From positions 1,526,001 through 1,590,000 of the forward strand of contig NZ_CP040058.1 of NCBI RefSeq assembly GCF_005280655.1: DNA of 64,000 bases, in the 5' to 3' direction. A program made the position numbers and the translations under genes. Below, piece after piece: positions 35,320 through 44,314 of this stretch (positions within the stretch are counted from its first letter, which is position 1; each line of letters opens with the position of its first letter). The stretch comes from Anaerostipes rhamnosivorans (GTDB lineage: Bacteria > Bacillota > Clostridia > Lachnospirales > Lachnospiraceae). The notes beneath the pieces were generated by a model. The model saw nothing but the letters and a program-made list of their open reading frames with translations. It did not search any database and was not told the DNA's origin.

Positions 35320-37317
35320 CTATAAGTATTCCATGTCAGAAAGAACTCTTAAGATATTGTGTCCTTCCTGTACGCCGTCGATGATACGTCTTGCGCGTAC
35401 GCTGTCACCGATATTGACGATTTCTACGTTGGTATCTGCATATGCCTCACGGACTTCATCAAGAATCGGCGCATTGGCACGCATACCCAGACAGACAAAT
35501 CCATAGTCAAACGGAAGATCTTTTTCTTCTCCGTCTGCTTTTACAAGGAAGGAATCAGCCTTGACTTCACAGAGAGCCGTATTTGGCATCTGGTTTACAT
35601 CATGCTTTTTCATAAGAGCCGTGACACCGGATTTGGAAACAGGATCTAAATCTTTTCCAATGGCAGGCATCATTTCCACAATGCTGACTTCGGCGCCTTT
35701 TGGTGCGAAGTATTCTACAACGTCAAGTCCTACAGCACCGCCGCCGATCACAACGACTTTTTTGCCTGTGCAGTCTTCTGGATAATCTGCTAAGTGGTTG
35801 ATCATTCCTGAGATAGAAGCAACCTTGGATCCCTCTTTGTCGATATGGTCATGAAGACCTTTAATCGGTGGAAGAAGAGGATTGGATCCTGTGGCATTGA
35901 CAATGATGTTCGGATGAAGAGCTTCGATCACTGAAAGTGTAGCCTCCTGTCCTTTGAAGATAAACAGGTTGTTTAACTTGGATGCTCTCACCTGTAAGTA
36001 GTGAGGAAAGTCACCCAGACGTTTCTTGTCAGGAATCTTGGAGATCTCTACGGAAAGTCCGCCCAAGTGGTCTTCTTTTTCCAATAAGAACGTCGTACAG
36101 CCTACTTCAGCAGCCGTGCATGCCGCTTCCAGTCCGGCGGTACCTCCACCTATGACGACTACGTTGCACGGTTTTGTGATCTTATGCTTTTTGTAATCAG
36201 CTCCGTCATTGACCGTAGGATTAATCGTACAGCGGATCGGACGATTGACTCCGATACGGTTGCCTGCGCATCCGATGTTACAGGAAATACATTTTCTAAG
36301 TTCGTCTTCATGTCCTGTAGCAACCTTTTTTACCCAGCAAGGATCTGCGATAAGACCGCGGCCCATACCGATGATGTCAGCGTCACCACGTGCAAGGATA
36401 TCGTCAGCCACACGAGGGTCACGGATATTTCCCATAGTCACACAAGGTTTGCCGTATTTTTCTTTGACCGCTTTGGCCATGTAGGATCTCCATCCGTCTT
36501 CTAGGTAGTTGGCATCGATCTGATACTGGATGGATCCGTTTAATCCCGCGGATACGTCAAACGCATCGACTTCTTCCTGGAAGTATTGGAGATAATCCAA
36601 AGTGTCTTCCAGAGTATTGCCGTGTTCCATAAATTCATCGGCACTGATACGGACAAAAATAGGGAACATCGGTCCCACCTGTTTTCTGACTTCCTCTAAT
36701 ACCAGTTTTGCAAATCTTGCCCTGTTCTCAGCAGATCCCCCGAACTCATCGGTTCTTACATTGGTGGTAGGGGATAGGAACTGGTTGATCAGGTAGGAAT
36801 GTCCTGCGTGGATTTCAACACAGTCAAAACCTGAAGCCTGTGCGCGGGCAGCAGCTTCGCCGTATTTCTTAACAATGGCATAGATTTCATCTTTTGTAAG
36901 AGGACGTGGGATTTCTCCGCCTGCCTTGGATGGAATATTTGATGCAGATACTGGCTGCATGTTTGTACGCTTAGACTGTGCAGAAGCACCTGCGTGGTTT
37001 AACTGTAATCCGATACATGCACCGTGAGAATGGATGGTCTCACAGAGTTTAAAGAAACGCGGCATGTAATTGTCATGGTCAATTCTGATCTGAGTGGTAC
37101 CGTTGGAGCCAAGCGGGGAATCCACACTGGCATTTTCCACCATGATCAGCCCTACGCCGCCTTTTGCTCTCTGCTCATAGTAATTGATATGAAGAAAGCT
37201 CATCTCTCCGGTCTGTTCTCCGTAGTTGGTTCCCATAGGTGTCATCATGATACGGTTCTTCATTGTCATGTTTTTGATTGTCAGCGGACTGAAAATATTT
37301 TTATAATTGCACTTCAT
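35320..37317 (-). CDS. 4Fe-4S flavoprotein enoate reductase/2,4-dienoyl-CoA reductase-like enzyme, copy 1
   Basis: 665 residues. An N-terminal FMN TIM-barrel of the old-yellow-enzyme class (FSPLTIKNMTMKNRIMMTP, VEIHAGHSYLINQFLSP, GMGRGLIADP) is followed by the 4Fe-4S ligands CISCNIGC with a further Cys in RPIRCTINP, and then an FAD/NAD(P)H module (VVIGGGTAGLEAACTAAEVG, VVVIGGGAVGLDVVEYFAP). This is the architecture of clostridial enoate reductase, FldZ and BaiCD, which reduce activated C=C bonds with NAD(P)H. In this island a dehydrated shikimate-type acid is a reasonable substrate (inference). GGAGG seven bases upstream sets the start at 37317. Confidence 0.9.
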   Translation of the reverse strand: MKCNYKNIFSPLTIKNMTMKNRIMMTPMGTNYGEQTGEMSFLHINYYEQRAKGGVGLIMVENASVDSPLGSNGTTQIRIDHDNYMPRFFKLCETIHSHGACIGLQLNHAGASAQSKRTNMQPVSASNIPSKAGGEIPRPLTKDEIYAIVKKYGEAAARAQASGFDCVEIHAGHSYLINQFLSPTTNVRTDEFGGSAENRARFAKLVLEEVRKQVGPMFPIFVRISADEFMEHGNTLEDTLDYLQYFQEEVDAFDVSAGLNGSIQYQIDANYLEDGWRSYMAKAVKEKYGKPCVTMGNIRDPRVADDILARGDADIIGMGRGLIADPCWVKKVATGHEDELRKCISCNIGCAGNRIGVNRPIRCTINPTVNDGADYKKHKITKPCNVVVIGGGTAGLEAACTAAEVGCTTFLLEKEDHLGGLSVEISKIPDKKRLGDFPHYLQVRASKLNNLFIFKGQEATLSVIEALHPNIIVNATGSNPLLPPIKGLHDHIDKEGSKVASISGMINHLADYPEDCTGKKVVVIGGGAVGLDVVEYFAPKGAEVSIVEMMPAIGKDLDPVSKSGVTALMKKHDVNQMPNTALCEVKADSFLVKADGEEKDLPFDYGFVCLGMRANAPILDEVREAYADTNVEIVNIGDSVRARRIIDGVQEGHNILRVLSDMEYL

Positions 37318-37355
37318 TTTATAACCTCCAAAAAAGATCAACGATTTCTAAATGG

Positions 37356-37426
37356 GGTTGTTATCATTGCATTTGGGTGATCTGTAATGATAAGTCTATT
37401 ATAAGGCAAGGATAAATATTTAACAA
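37356..37426 (-). promoter_or_regulatory. Promoter and inverted repeat of flavoenzyme gene 1
   Basis: On the minus strand TTGTTA (37426-37421) and TATAAT (37403-37398) are 17 bases apart. Just downstream, TTATCATT (37361-37368) and AATGATAA (37386-37393) form an inverted repeat. The same stretch, read on the + strand, has GGTTGTTA (37356) and TTTGGGTGA (37372), the two ends of the 28-bp leader element found at 38479 and 45595, but 3 bases closer together. Confidence 0.6.
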
Positions 37427-37445
37427 ATTGATATTTTTTAAGAAA

Positions 37446-38336
37446 TCAATAGACTGTATCTATTGTTCTTTTGACAAAGCCAATGAATTTTTCTACAGCC
37501 GGAATCATGATGTTATTTTTCATGTAGGCCATATAAACCGTATGATACGGTTTTAGATTGCTTAAGTGAAGGATGTCAACATCATATTCTCTCAATGATT
37601 CCACATGGGCCACAAATCCGATACCAAAGTTTTCAGACACGAGGGCGGCGATCGCATTCTCGTCGGAAGTCTCAAAGGCAATCTGAGGTTCCATCTGGTT
37701 TTGTCGATAAATGGAGGTTGTAAACTGTCCGAGGCCGGAGGTCCGGTCGTAGCCGATTACAGGGTAGTCCAGCAAATCTTCCAGAAAGATTTCTTTCTTA
37801 TATTTTAATGGGTGTTCGGGAGGTGTGATGATGACCATTTCCTGGTTGATGACCGGAACAAACTCAATATCAGGTTCGTTGGAAACATAAGATCCAAAAA
37901 TCACATCGTATCTCTCGGACTTGAGGTCACGGATCATTTTATTGGTGATCTCCTGTGTCATGGAGAACGTGATATTATGGTTCCCCTCTGAATCCAGGAA
38001 GCTCCTCACAAGATGGGGAATATAGGACTTTGCCAGAGGAAATACATAGGCCAGGTCGATGTGGCCGCCTTTGGTATTGGAGAGCGCCTTCATTTTGTCT
38101 TCTGCGATCTTTACCTCATCTAGGATTTTATTGACATGCTCTAAAAAGATCTTTCCGTACTTTGTCAACTCAATATTCCTTCCGTTTTTCCTAAAAAGGG
38201 GAAGTCCAAGTTCCTCTTCCAGGTTAGCGATGGAACGGCTTAAGCTGGGCTGGGAAACGTTCAATTCCTTTGCCGCCTGGTGATAATGTTGTAGTGTGGC
38301 GATTTTTTGAAAGTATATTAGTTGGTTTAAATTCAT
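37446..38336 (-). CDS. LysR-family regulator 1 of the hydroaromatic island
   Basis: 296 residues. Winged helix at 1-60 (YHQAAKELNVSQPSLSRSIANLEEEL), then a type 2 periplasmic-binding-like effector domain. It resembles the regulators at 41527 and 62434 in length and in motif spacing (MNLNQL start, GR.. LTKYG), so the three are probably paralogs. It is divergent from the ydiB-like/MFS/aroD operon and lies upstream of flavoenzyme 1 on the same strand; both are candidate targets. Palindromes at 38354-38369 and 38402-38416 in the divergent region are possible sites. Confidence 0.9.
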   Translation of the reverse strand: MNLNQLIYFQKIATLQHYHQAAKELNVSQPSLSRSIANLEEELGLPLFRKNGRNIELTKYGKIFLEHVNKILDEVKIAEDKMKALSNTKGGHIDLAYVFPLAKSYIPHLVRSFLDSEGNHNITFSMTQEITNKMIRDLKSERYDVIFGSYVSNEPDIEFVPVINQEMVIITPPEHPLKYKKEIFLEDLLDYPVIGYDRTSGLGQFTTSIYRQNQMEPQIAFETSDENAIAALVSENFGIGFVAHVESLREYDVDILHLSNLKPYHTVYMAYMKNNIMIPAVEKFIGFVKRTIDTVY

Positions 38337-38353
38337 AGGGCAGGCCTCATTTC

Positions 38354-38416
38354 ATTGGAAATATTCAATGGCTATTTATATATGGAAGGATAACATAAAT
38401 GATAGCAAAAAGCTAT
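38354..38416. promoter_or_regulatory. Two LysR-type palindromes in the divergent region
   Basis: ATTG GAAATATT CAAT at 38354-38369 and ATAGC AAAAA GCTAT at 38402-38416. Both fit the T-N11-A LysR half-site pattern and lie between the LysR gene and the promoter of the ydiB-like gene. Confidence 0.5.
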
Positions 38417-38437
38417 TAAAAAATGATGAAAGATGTA

Positions 38438-38506
38438 TTAGAAGTATCAATGGGATGCGTGTATAATGGTTTTTGTAAGGTTGTTAAAAAATTAACTTTT
38501 GGGTGA
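38438..38506 (+). promoter_or_regulatory. Promoter and 28-bp leader element of the first dehydrogenase operon
   Basis: TTAGAA (38438-38443) and TATAAT (38462-38467) make a plausible promoter. Eleven bases later a 28-bp element (38479-38506) begins GGTTGTTAAAA, contains the palindrome GTTAA-AAAA-TTAAC (38483-38496) and ends TTTGGGTGA. It is identical to 45595-45622 upstream of the TRAP operon, at nearly the same distance from that promoter's TATAAT. Confidence 0.65.
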
Positions 38507-38555
38507 AGCAGTAACAGGGTAAATAAAAAAGGGTAAGTAAAAAGGAGAATGACAC

Positions 38556-39431
38556 ATGGCAGAGAGAATCACAGGACATACAGAATTAATCGGGCTGATG
38601 GCATATCCGATCAGACATTCCAGTTCACCGGCGATGCACAACGAAGCATTTGCCACATTAGGACTTGACTATGCATACTTAGCGTTTGAGGTTGATAATG
38701 ATACACTGGAAGATGCAGTAAAAGGCTTACGCGCCTTAAAGCTGAAAGGATCTAACGTATCCATGCCAAATAAGACAGTCGTAGGACAGTACTTGGATAA
38801 GCTGTCACCAGCTGCTGAAATGGCAGGAGCAGTCAACACGATCGTCAACGAAGACGGAGTTTTGACAGGACATATCACAGACGGCATCGGCTACATGCAG
38901 TCACTGAAGGATAATGATATTGACGTGATCGGCAAAAAAATGACAATCACAGGAGCAGGCGGTGCAGCCACAGCGATCGAGATTCAGGCGGCGCTTGATG
39001 GTGTGAAAGAGATGTCAATCTTTAATGTGAAAGATAAGTTCTGGGAGAACGCGGAGAAAACAGTTGAAAAGATCCGTGCCAACACAGATTGTATCGTAAA
39101 CCTTTACGATTTAGAAGACAAAGATAAATTAAAGGAAGAGATTGCAGACAGCTATCTGTTCGCTCAGGCTACAGGCGTTGGAATGAAGCCGTTAGAAGGC
39201 CAGTCAGTGATTCCTGATGCATCCTTCCTACGTCCAGACCTAATCGTCACAGATACTGTGTATGCGCCGAGAGAGACAGCACTGTTAAAGATGGCAAAAG
39301 AAGTCGGCTGCAAGACAATGAATGGACTTGGAATGATGCTGTTCCAGGGAGACGCCGCTTTCTATCTGTGGACCGGAAAACATATGCCGATTGACCACAT
39401 GAAAGAAGTGCTGGATATTAAATACGATTAA
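38556..39431 (+). CDS. YdiB-type quinate/shikimate dehydrogenase, copy 1
   Basis: 291 residues. Shikimate dehydrogenase fold with AYPIRHSSSPAMHNEAF (substrate serines), NVSMPNK (catalytic Lys, YdiB-like wording), GHITDGIGYM (catalytic Asp, where the usual Asn before Thr-Asp is Ile) and the nucleotide loop GAGGAATAIEIQAA. The cofactor loop reads FNVKDKF in place of the NRR/NRT of NADP-dependent enzymes, which favours NAD and oxidation. The C-terminus (LWTGKHMPIDHMKEVL) also follows YdiB. It heads an operon with an MFS carrier and a type I dehydroquinase, so a catabolic role on quinate or shikimate is inferred. Close paralog at 48843. Confidence 0.88.
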   Translation: MAERITGHTELIGLMAYPIRHSSSPAMHNEAFATLGLDYAYLAFEVDNDTLEDAVKGLRALKLKGSNVSMPNKTVVGQYLDKLSPAAEMAGAVNTIVNEDGVLTGHITDGIGYMQSLKDNDIDVIGKKMTITGAGGAATAIEIQAALDGVKEMSIFNVKDKFWENAEKTVEKIRANTDCIVNLYDLEDKDKLKEEIADSYLFAQATGVGMKPLEGQSVIPDASFLRPDLIVTDTVYAPRETALLKMAKEVGCKTMNGLGMMLFQGDAAFYLWTGKHMPIDHMKEVLDIKYD

Positions 39432-39461
39432 ATAAGAGGAAATTCAAGAGAGGAATCTATT

Positions 39462-40643
39462 ATGAACAAAAAATATTACCCAAGTGCCTTTATTTTATAC
39501 TTAAATTATTTTATCCATGGTATCGGATGTTCTGTATTAGGCCAGGTAGCAGTAAAAGAAACTTTGGTAAAGCAGTGGGGAGCTTCTGACATCGGGCTGG
39601 TAACAATGGTAGCGGCAGCGCTGGGGCTTGGACGATTGATCGCCCTTCCATTTGCAGGACCTCTTTCTGATAAAATGGGAAGAAAAGTGGCCTCCATTAT
39701 CGGTGCAGGTTCTTACGCAATCTTTTTCTTAGGCCTTGCTATGTCACCAAATATGACGGTTGCATACATAGCAGCTGTATTAGGAGGAATCGCAAACTCA
39801 TTCCTGGATACCGGTGTGATACCAGCTTGTGTTGAAATCCTGGCTCCAAGATCCAGTATGGCAACCATGCTGACCAAGTTTTCAATTTCATGTTCTCAGT
39901 TATTAATGCCGTTTATGATCGGAGCCATCGTTGGTGCGAACCTTTCTTTAAATGTATTATTATATGTTTGCGGTGTTGCCATTATCATCATCGGTGTGCT
40001 CGTATTATTTGCACCACTTCCAAAGATGGAAGCTGCAGGCGCACAAAAAACATCTCTGATCCAGGATATCAAAAATGCAAACTTCTCTTTAGAGAGCATT
40101 GCATTGATCATCATCGGATTTACAGGAACTGCAACATTCCAGTTATGGTTAAACTGTGCTCAGGATTTTGCGAAAGAATATGCAAAAATCGGAGATCCTT
40201 CTGTTATGCAGACATACTATAGCACAGGTTCTCTGGTAGCGATCATTGTTACAACTTTATTAGTTAATAAAATCAAAGGCGTCAGATTCTTATTTGTCTA
40301 CCCATTGATTGCAACCATCATGATCGCCTTAGTTTACTTATTAAAGACTCCATCTATCTGCTATATCGGTTCTGCAGTGGTTGGATATTCCGCAGGAGCA
40401 GTTGTACTTCAGCTTGTTACCGCAACTGCAAACGACTTATTCCCGAAAATCAAGGGAACCATCACAAGTATTGTTATGATTGCATCCAGCCTTTCAAACT
40501 ATACAATCCTTTCTCTGGCTGGTACAATGGACAAAGCTGATATTTTACTGATGAATATCGGAATCACGGTTGTAGGTGTGCTGCTGGCACTGTTTGTCAA
40601 TGTCAGATATAAGGCAATGGAAGAAAGAGCGGCAAAGGAGTAA
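39462..40643 (+). CDS. MFS transporter (YdiM/YdiN-like), copy 1
   Basis: 393 residues with about 12 membrane segments. MFS loop 2-3 motif is GPLSDKMGRKVAS. The start (YYPSAFILYLNYFIHGIG) and IANSFLDTGVIPA segment match the E. coli YdiM/YdiN group as I remember it. It lies between a quinate/shikimate dehydrogenase gene and a dehydroquinase gene (3-base gap to the latter), so uptake of quinate, shikimate or a product exchanged with them is inferred. Confidence 0.86.
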   Translation: MNKKYYPSAFILYLNYFIHGIGCSVLGQVAVKETLVKQWGASDIGLVTMVAAALGLGRLIALPFAGPLSDKMGRKVASIIGAGSYAIFFLGLAMSPNMTVAYIAAVLGGIANSFLDTGVIPACVEILAPRSSMATMLTKFSISCSQLLMPFMIGAIVGANLSLNVLLYVCGVAIIIIGVLVLFAPLPKMEAAGAQKTSLIQDIKNANFSLESIALIIIGFTGTATFQLWLNCAQDFAKEYAKIGDPSVMQTYYSTGSLVAIIVTTLLVNKIKGVRFLFVYPLIATIMIALVYLLKTPSICYIGSAVVGYSAGAVVLQLVTATANDLFPKIKGTITSIVMIASSLSNYTILSLAGTMDKADILLMNIGITVVGVLLALFVNVRYKAMEERAAKE

Positions 40644-40646
40644 AGA

Positions 40647-41414
40647 ATGAATCCAGTAAAAGTAAGAAATATTGAGATTGGCACAGGTGTCCCTAAGATC
40701 TGTGTGCCAATCGTCGGAGTAACAAAGGACGAGATCATTACAGAAGCAAAATCTTTTAAAGACATTCCGGTAGATGTAGTGGAATGGCGAGTCGATTGGT
40801 TCGAAGGAGTCTTTGACTTTGACAAAGTAGAAGATGTATTAAAAGATTTAAGAGAGGCGTTAGGCGAAACGCCGATCCTGTTTACATTCCGTACTTCAAA
40901 AGAAGGCGGGGAAAAGGCAATCGAGGCCGAGCCCTACGCAGAACTTAACAAAAATGCTGCAAAAAGCGGATATGTGGATTTAGTGGATGTGGAAGTGTTC
41001 ACAGGAGATGATATTGTAAAAGATATCGTTTCTGCTGCCCATGAATGTGGTGTCAAAGTGGTTGCTTCCAACCATGATTTTGACAAGACCCCAGCAAAAG
41101 AAGATATCGTAGGCAGACTTGTGAAAATGCAGGAGCTGGGAGCGGATATTCCAAAAATCGCAGTGATGCCGACCTGCAGAAAAGACGTTCTCACACTGCT
41201 CGCTGCCACAGAGGAGATGTATACAGAACATGCTGACCGTCCGATCATCACCATGTCTATGGCCGGAATGGGTTTGATCAGCCGTCTTTGCGGTGAGGTG
41301 TTTGGATCTGCATTAACCTTTGGTGCGGCAAAAAAAGCATCTGCACCGGGACAGGCAGCAGTCAACGAATTAAACGATATGCTCCAGTTTCTTCATAAGA
41401 ACCAGGGACTGTAG
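40647..41414 (+). CDS. aroD: Type I 3-dehydroquinate dehydratase, copy 1
   Basis: 255-residue Schiff-base dehydratase that interconverts 3-dehydroquinate and 3-dehydroshikimate. Catalytic elements are EWRVDWFE, the His of SNHDFDKTP, the Schiff-base Lys of PKIAVMP, and SMAGMGLISRLCGEVFGSALTFGA with SAPGQ. It is the third gene of the operon that begins with the YdiB-like dehydrogenase, 3 bases after the MFS gene. A second type I enzyme is at 43536 and a type II enzyme at 55705, so at least part of this set is catabolic. Confidence 0.94.
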   Translation: MNPVKVRNIEIGTGVPKICVPIVGVTKDEIITEAKSFKDIPVDVVEWRVDWFEGVFDFDKVEDVLKDLREALGETPILFTFRTSKEGGEKAIEAEPYAELNKNAAKSGYVDLVDVEVFTGDDIVKDIVSAAHECGVKVVASNHDFDKTPAKEDIVGRLVKMQELGADIPKIAVMPTCRKDVLTLLAATEEMYTEHADRPIITMSMAGMGLISRLCGEVFGSALTFGAAKKASAPGQAAVNELNDMLQFLHKNQGL

Positions 41415-41421
41415 AGATCAC

Positions 41422-41458
41422 AAAAAAGGGTTTTCCTTCACAGGAGAGCCCTTTTTTT
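41422..41458 (+). terminator. Terminator of the first dehydrogenase/MFS/aroD operon
   Basis: AAAAAAGGGTTTTCC and GGAGAGCCCTTTTTTT pair with G-T wobbles; a T-run closes it. Confidence 0.85.
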
Positions 41459-41526
41459 GTTCCATAGGAAAGTGCGTTCTATGAAATAAAAACGCTCCGC
41501 AAGGATGCACACAAAATGCGTAAGGT
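41459..41526. repeat. TTCCATAG-type intergenic repeat, copy 1
   Basis: Begins TTCCATAGGAAAGT, with CTATGAAATAAAAA about 20 bases on, then a GC-rich part ending near the LysR stop codon. It matches 48558-48632 in order and spacing. The first part can fold (TTCCATAG with CTATGAAA). Confidence 0.65.
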
Positions 41527-42396
41527 TTAGAATCCTCCCCGGACAAACCGGTAGAATGCCTTTGCCGCAGGCGACAGATAGTGATTTTTTTGTACTGCCA
41601 GATAAAATTTCCGAAACAGAGGTTCCGGTGCTGCGGGGATCAGGCGGATATCATGGCTCAGCAGAGTTTCATCATATGGAAGTACCGAGATCCCATAGTT
41701 GATAGAGACCAGGCTCGCGATGGCATGGTCTTCCTGCATTCGTGAGATCACCTTTGGGGAAATCCCTTTATCTTGAAACAGTTGCTCTAAGAATTGTGTT
41801 TTATCCAGTGAAAAGATCATGTCATATTCAGCCGCTTCTTCTAGAGAGACAGCTGATCTGCGTGCAAGAGGATGATTTTTTGACACAGCGATCCTTAATT
41901 CACATTCTGTCACCGGGGTAAATTCGATCAGCGGCTCGTCACAAAAGTAGGAACAGATGCCAAGGTCACAGGTCCCTTCTTTTAATAAATCAATGATAGA
42001 CGGAGTGTTTCCCTGATAAAAATGAAACTGGTATCCACAGTTTTCCGGCTGTGAGGAAAAGTCCTGGATGATCCGGGGGACATAGCTGGATGACAGGGCG
42101 TAGATGAAGGCCAGGTCGATCATTCCCTTCCTGGGGTCCATGAGTTCCTTTACGCTCTGGACTCCAGTGCCGATCTCGGATAATCCGGCATGGACATGGC
42201 GGTAAAATAATTCACCATATTTCGTTAAGACAACATTTCTTCCTTTCTTTTCAAACAAACAGGTGCCAAGTTCCTCTTCTAATTGGCTGATAGAGCGGCT
42301 CAGGGAAGACTGGGCGATGGAGAGTTCCTCGGCAGTCCGGGAATAGTGCTGGTTTTTGGCCAGGGCGTCAAAATACTGAAGCTGGGTCAGGTTCAT
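41527..42396 (-). CDS. LysR-family regulator 2 of the hydroaromatic island
   Basis: 289 residues. Winged helix (YSRTAEELSIAQSSLSRSISQLEEEL) and an effector domain. It belongs with the regulators at 37446 and 62434. It is divergent from the aldo/keto reductase-aroD2-MFS2 operon across a 169-base region that contains a perfect palindrome (42458-42473), so it probably controls that operon. Its 3' end abuts an intergenic repeat. Confidence 0.9.
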   Translation of the reverse strand: MNLTQLQYFDALAKNQHYSRTAEELSIAQSSLSRSISQLEEELGTCLFEKKGRNVVLTKYGELFYRHVHAGLSEIGTGVQSVKELMDPRKGMIDLAFIYALSSSYVPRIIQDFSSQPENCGYQFHFYQGNTPSIIDLLKEGTCDLGICSYFCDEPLIEFTPVTECELRIAVSKNHPLARRSAVSLEEAAEYDMIFSLDKTQFLEQLFQDKGISPKVISRMQEDHAIASLVSINYGISVLPYDETLLSHDIRLIPAAPEPLFRKFYLAVQKNHYLSPAAKAFYRFVRGGF

Positions 42397-42457
42397 GTCC
42401 TTTCTCCCTCCTTTTTCTTTTAATATAACATACTGTTGGGTTGATTCAAACAGATAT

Positions 42458-42473
42458 ATAACAATAATGTTAT
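42458..42473. promoter_or_regulatory. Palindrome between LysR 2 and the aldo/keto reductase gene
   Basis: ATAACA-ATAA-TGTTAT is a perfect inverted repeat that fits a LysR site (T-N11-A). A second, short one, TTGATTCAA, lies at 42441-42449. Confidence 0.55.
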
Positions 42474-42565
42474 GAATTCGGGCTGCCAGTTGTATTGTTA
42501 ATAGAATGACAAATTTATATAATTGATAATGTCAAAAAAATAACAAGGGAAAAGGAGAAACTGCC

Positions 42566-43534
42566 ATGGATTATGTAGAAATTAAAGGTTTGGATACGCC
42601 GGTCTCTAAAATATTTTTTGGAACCGCATGGATTCATCCGGGTCTGAAAGAGGATGCGGACGAACAGCTCAAACGTTACATCGAGGTCGGTGGAAATGTG
42701 ATTGACACCGGAAGATTTTATTTTGGAGGAAAAGCCGAAGATTATCTGAAAGTATGGATCCAGGAGAATCCTGAATTAAGGAAAAAAGTGATGTTCACAA
42801 ACAAAGCATGTCATCATTATGTAGATGAAAACAACATTCATTTTCCGGAACAGCAGAGGGTGAATCCAGAGTGTATCGATGAAGATCTTCATTTCAGTTT
42901 AAAGAAGCTGGGCCTTGATCATTTTGATATTTATATGCTTCACAGAGATAATCCGGAAGTACCGGTAGGTCCGTTATTTGATAAATTGGAACAGTACCAC
43001 AGAGAAGGAAAGATTACCGTTTATGGGGTCAGCAACTGGACCAAAGAAAGAATTGAAGAAGCACAGGCTTACTGCAAAGAAAAAGGATATGCGGGGATTG
43101 CAGTTAACAGCTGTTCCTACAGTCTGGCAACCGTGACAAAGCCAAGATGGGAACGCACTGTATACGCCACGGATGAGTATGCGAAATGGTGTACCGAGCA
43201 GGACATCACGATCCTTTCCTGGGGATCACAGGGAAATGGATTTTTTGGAAATTATCCGTTCCCGAAAGGAACCTGTGTGACACAGGATTTTGTGGATGCA
43301 TTCGGGACAACGGCGAACTTTGAGAAATTCCGCAGAGCAAAAGAACTGGCGGAAGAGCGCGGAGTTAGCACATCCAACATCGCATATGCTTACATATTTA
43401 ATCAGGATCTGAAGATCGCTGGGATCACAGGATGCAGAAACGTACATGAATTTAACAACTCTCTGATCGGACTGGATCTTACACTGACAGAACCAGAGAT
43501 CGACTATCTGGCTTTAAGAAAGGATTTTATATAA
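42566..43534 (+). CDS. Aldo/keto reductase
   Basis: 322-residue NAD(P)H-dependent oxidoreductase of the AKR TIM-barrel. The catalytic tetrad can be traced: Asp in NVIDTGRFYFGG, Tyr in the same loop, Lys in MFTNKACHH and His in YMLHRDNPE. The cofactor region near the C-terminus is GITGCRNVHEFNNS. It starts an operon with a dehydroquinase (1-base gap) and an MFS carrier, so it likely reduces or oxidises a ring keto/hydroxy group of a quinate-type compound (inference from context). Confidence 0.9.
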   Translation: MDYVEIKGLDTPVSKIFFGTAWIHPGLKEDADEQLKRYIEVGGNVIDTGRFYFGGKAEDYLKVWIQENPELRKKVMFTNKACHHYVDENNIHFPEQQRVNPECIDEDLHFSLKKLGLDHFDIYMLHRDNPEVPVGPLFDKLEQYHREGKITVYGVSNWTKERIEEAQAYCKEKGYAGIAVNSCSYSLATVTKPRWERTVYATDEYAKWCTEQDITILSWGSQGNGFFGNYPFPKGTCVTQDFVDAFGTTANFEKFRRAKELAEERGVSTSNIAYAYIFNQDLKIAGITGCRNVHEFNNSLIGLDLTLTEPEIDYLALRKDFI

Positions 43535-43535
43535 A

Positions 43536-44300
43536 ATGGAAGCAGTGAAGGTAAGAAATATTAATATCGGGGAAGGGGTTCCAAAGATTTGCGTGCCAGT
43601 AGTGGGAGTCACAAAAGAAGAGATCCTTGCGGCAGCAAAGACCATGAAGGATATTCCAGTAGATGTAGTTGAGTGGCGCGTGGACTGGTTTGAACATGTA
43701 TTTGAGACTGAAAAAGTTATTGAGGCAGCTCGTGAGATTCGTGAGGCACTCGGAGAGATTCCTTTGTTATTTACATTCCGCACAAAAAAAGAGGGCGGAG
43801 AAAAAGAAATCGGGCCGGAAGCTTACAGTGAGCTGATCCAAAAGGTTTCCGAGAGTGGTTTTGTGGATATGGTAGATATTGAACTTTTTACCGGCGATGT
43901 CATTGTAAAAAATACGATTCAGGTTGTTCATGAATATGGGGTTAAAGTTATCATCTCCAACCATGATTTTGACAAGACACCGGGAAAAGAAGAGATTATC
44001 AACCGCCTTAAGAAAATGCAGGAATTAGGGGCGGATATCCCGAAAATTGCGGTAATGCCAAATGAGAAAAAAGATGTGCTTACACTTTTAGATGCCACAA
44101 GAGAAATGTATGAAAACTACGCTGAAAAACCGTTGATCACCATGTCTATGGCTGGCATGGGTGTTGTCAGCCGTCTTTGCGGAGAAGAGTTTGGTTCTGC
44201 TCTCACCTTTGGTGCGGCAGGGAAAGCTTCGGCTCCGGGACAGGTTTCTGTAGAAAAATTAAAGAACGTTCTGACCTTGCTTCATGAGTGCAGGGCATAA
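43536..44300 (+). CDS. aroD: Type I 3-dehydroquinate dehydratase, copy 2
   Basis: 254 residues, clearly homologous to the enzyme at 40647 over its whole length. The catalytic features are retained: EWRVDWFE, SNHDFDKTP, PKIAVMP, and SMAGMGVVSRLCGEEFGSALTFGA with SAPGQ. It starts 1 base after the aldo/keto reductase and is followed by an MFS carrier. The two copies differ enough to be an old duplication with possibly different substrates or regulation. Confidence 0.94.
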   Translation: MEAVKVRNINIGEGVPKICVPVVGVTKEEILAAAKTMKDIPVDVVEWRVDWFEHVFETEKVIEAAREIREALGEIPLLFTFRTKKEGGEKEIGPEAYSELIQKVSESGFVDMVDIELFTGDVIVKNTIQVVHEYGVKVIISNHDFDKTPGKEEIINRLKKMQELGADIPKIAVMPNEKKDVLTLLDATREMYENYAEKPLITMSMAGMGVVSRLCGEEFGSALTFGAAGKASAPGQVSVEKLKNVLTLLHECRA

Positions 44301-44314
44301 GACGGAGGGAGATC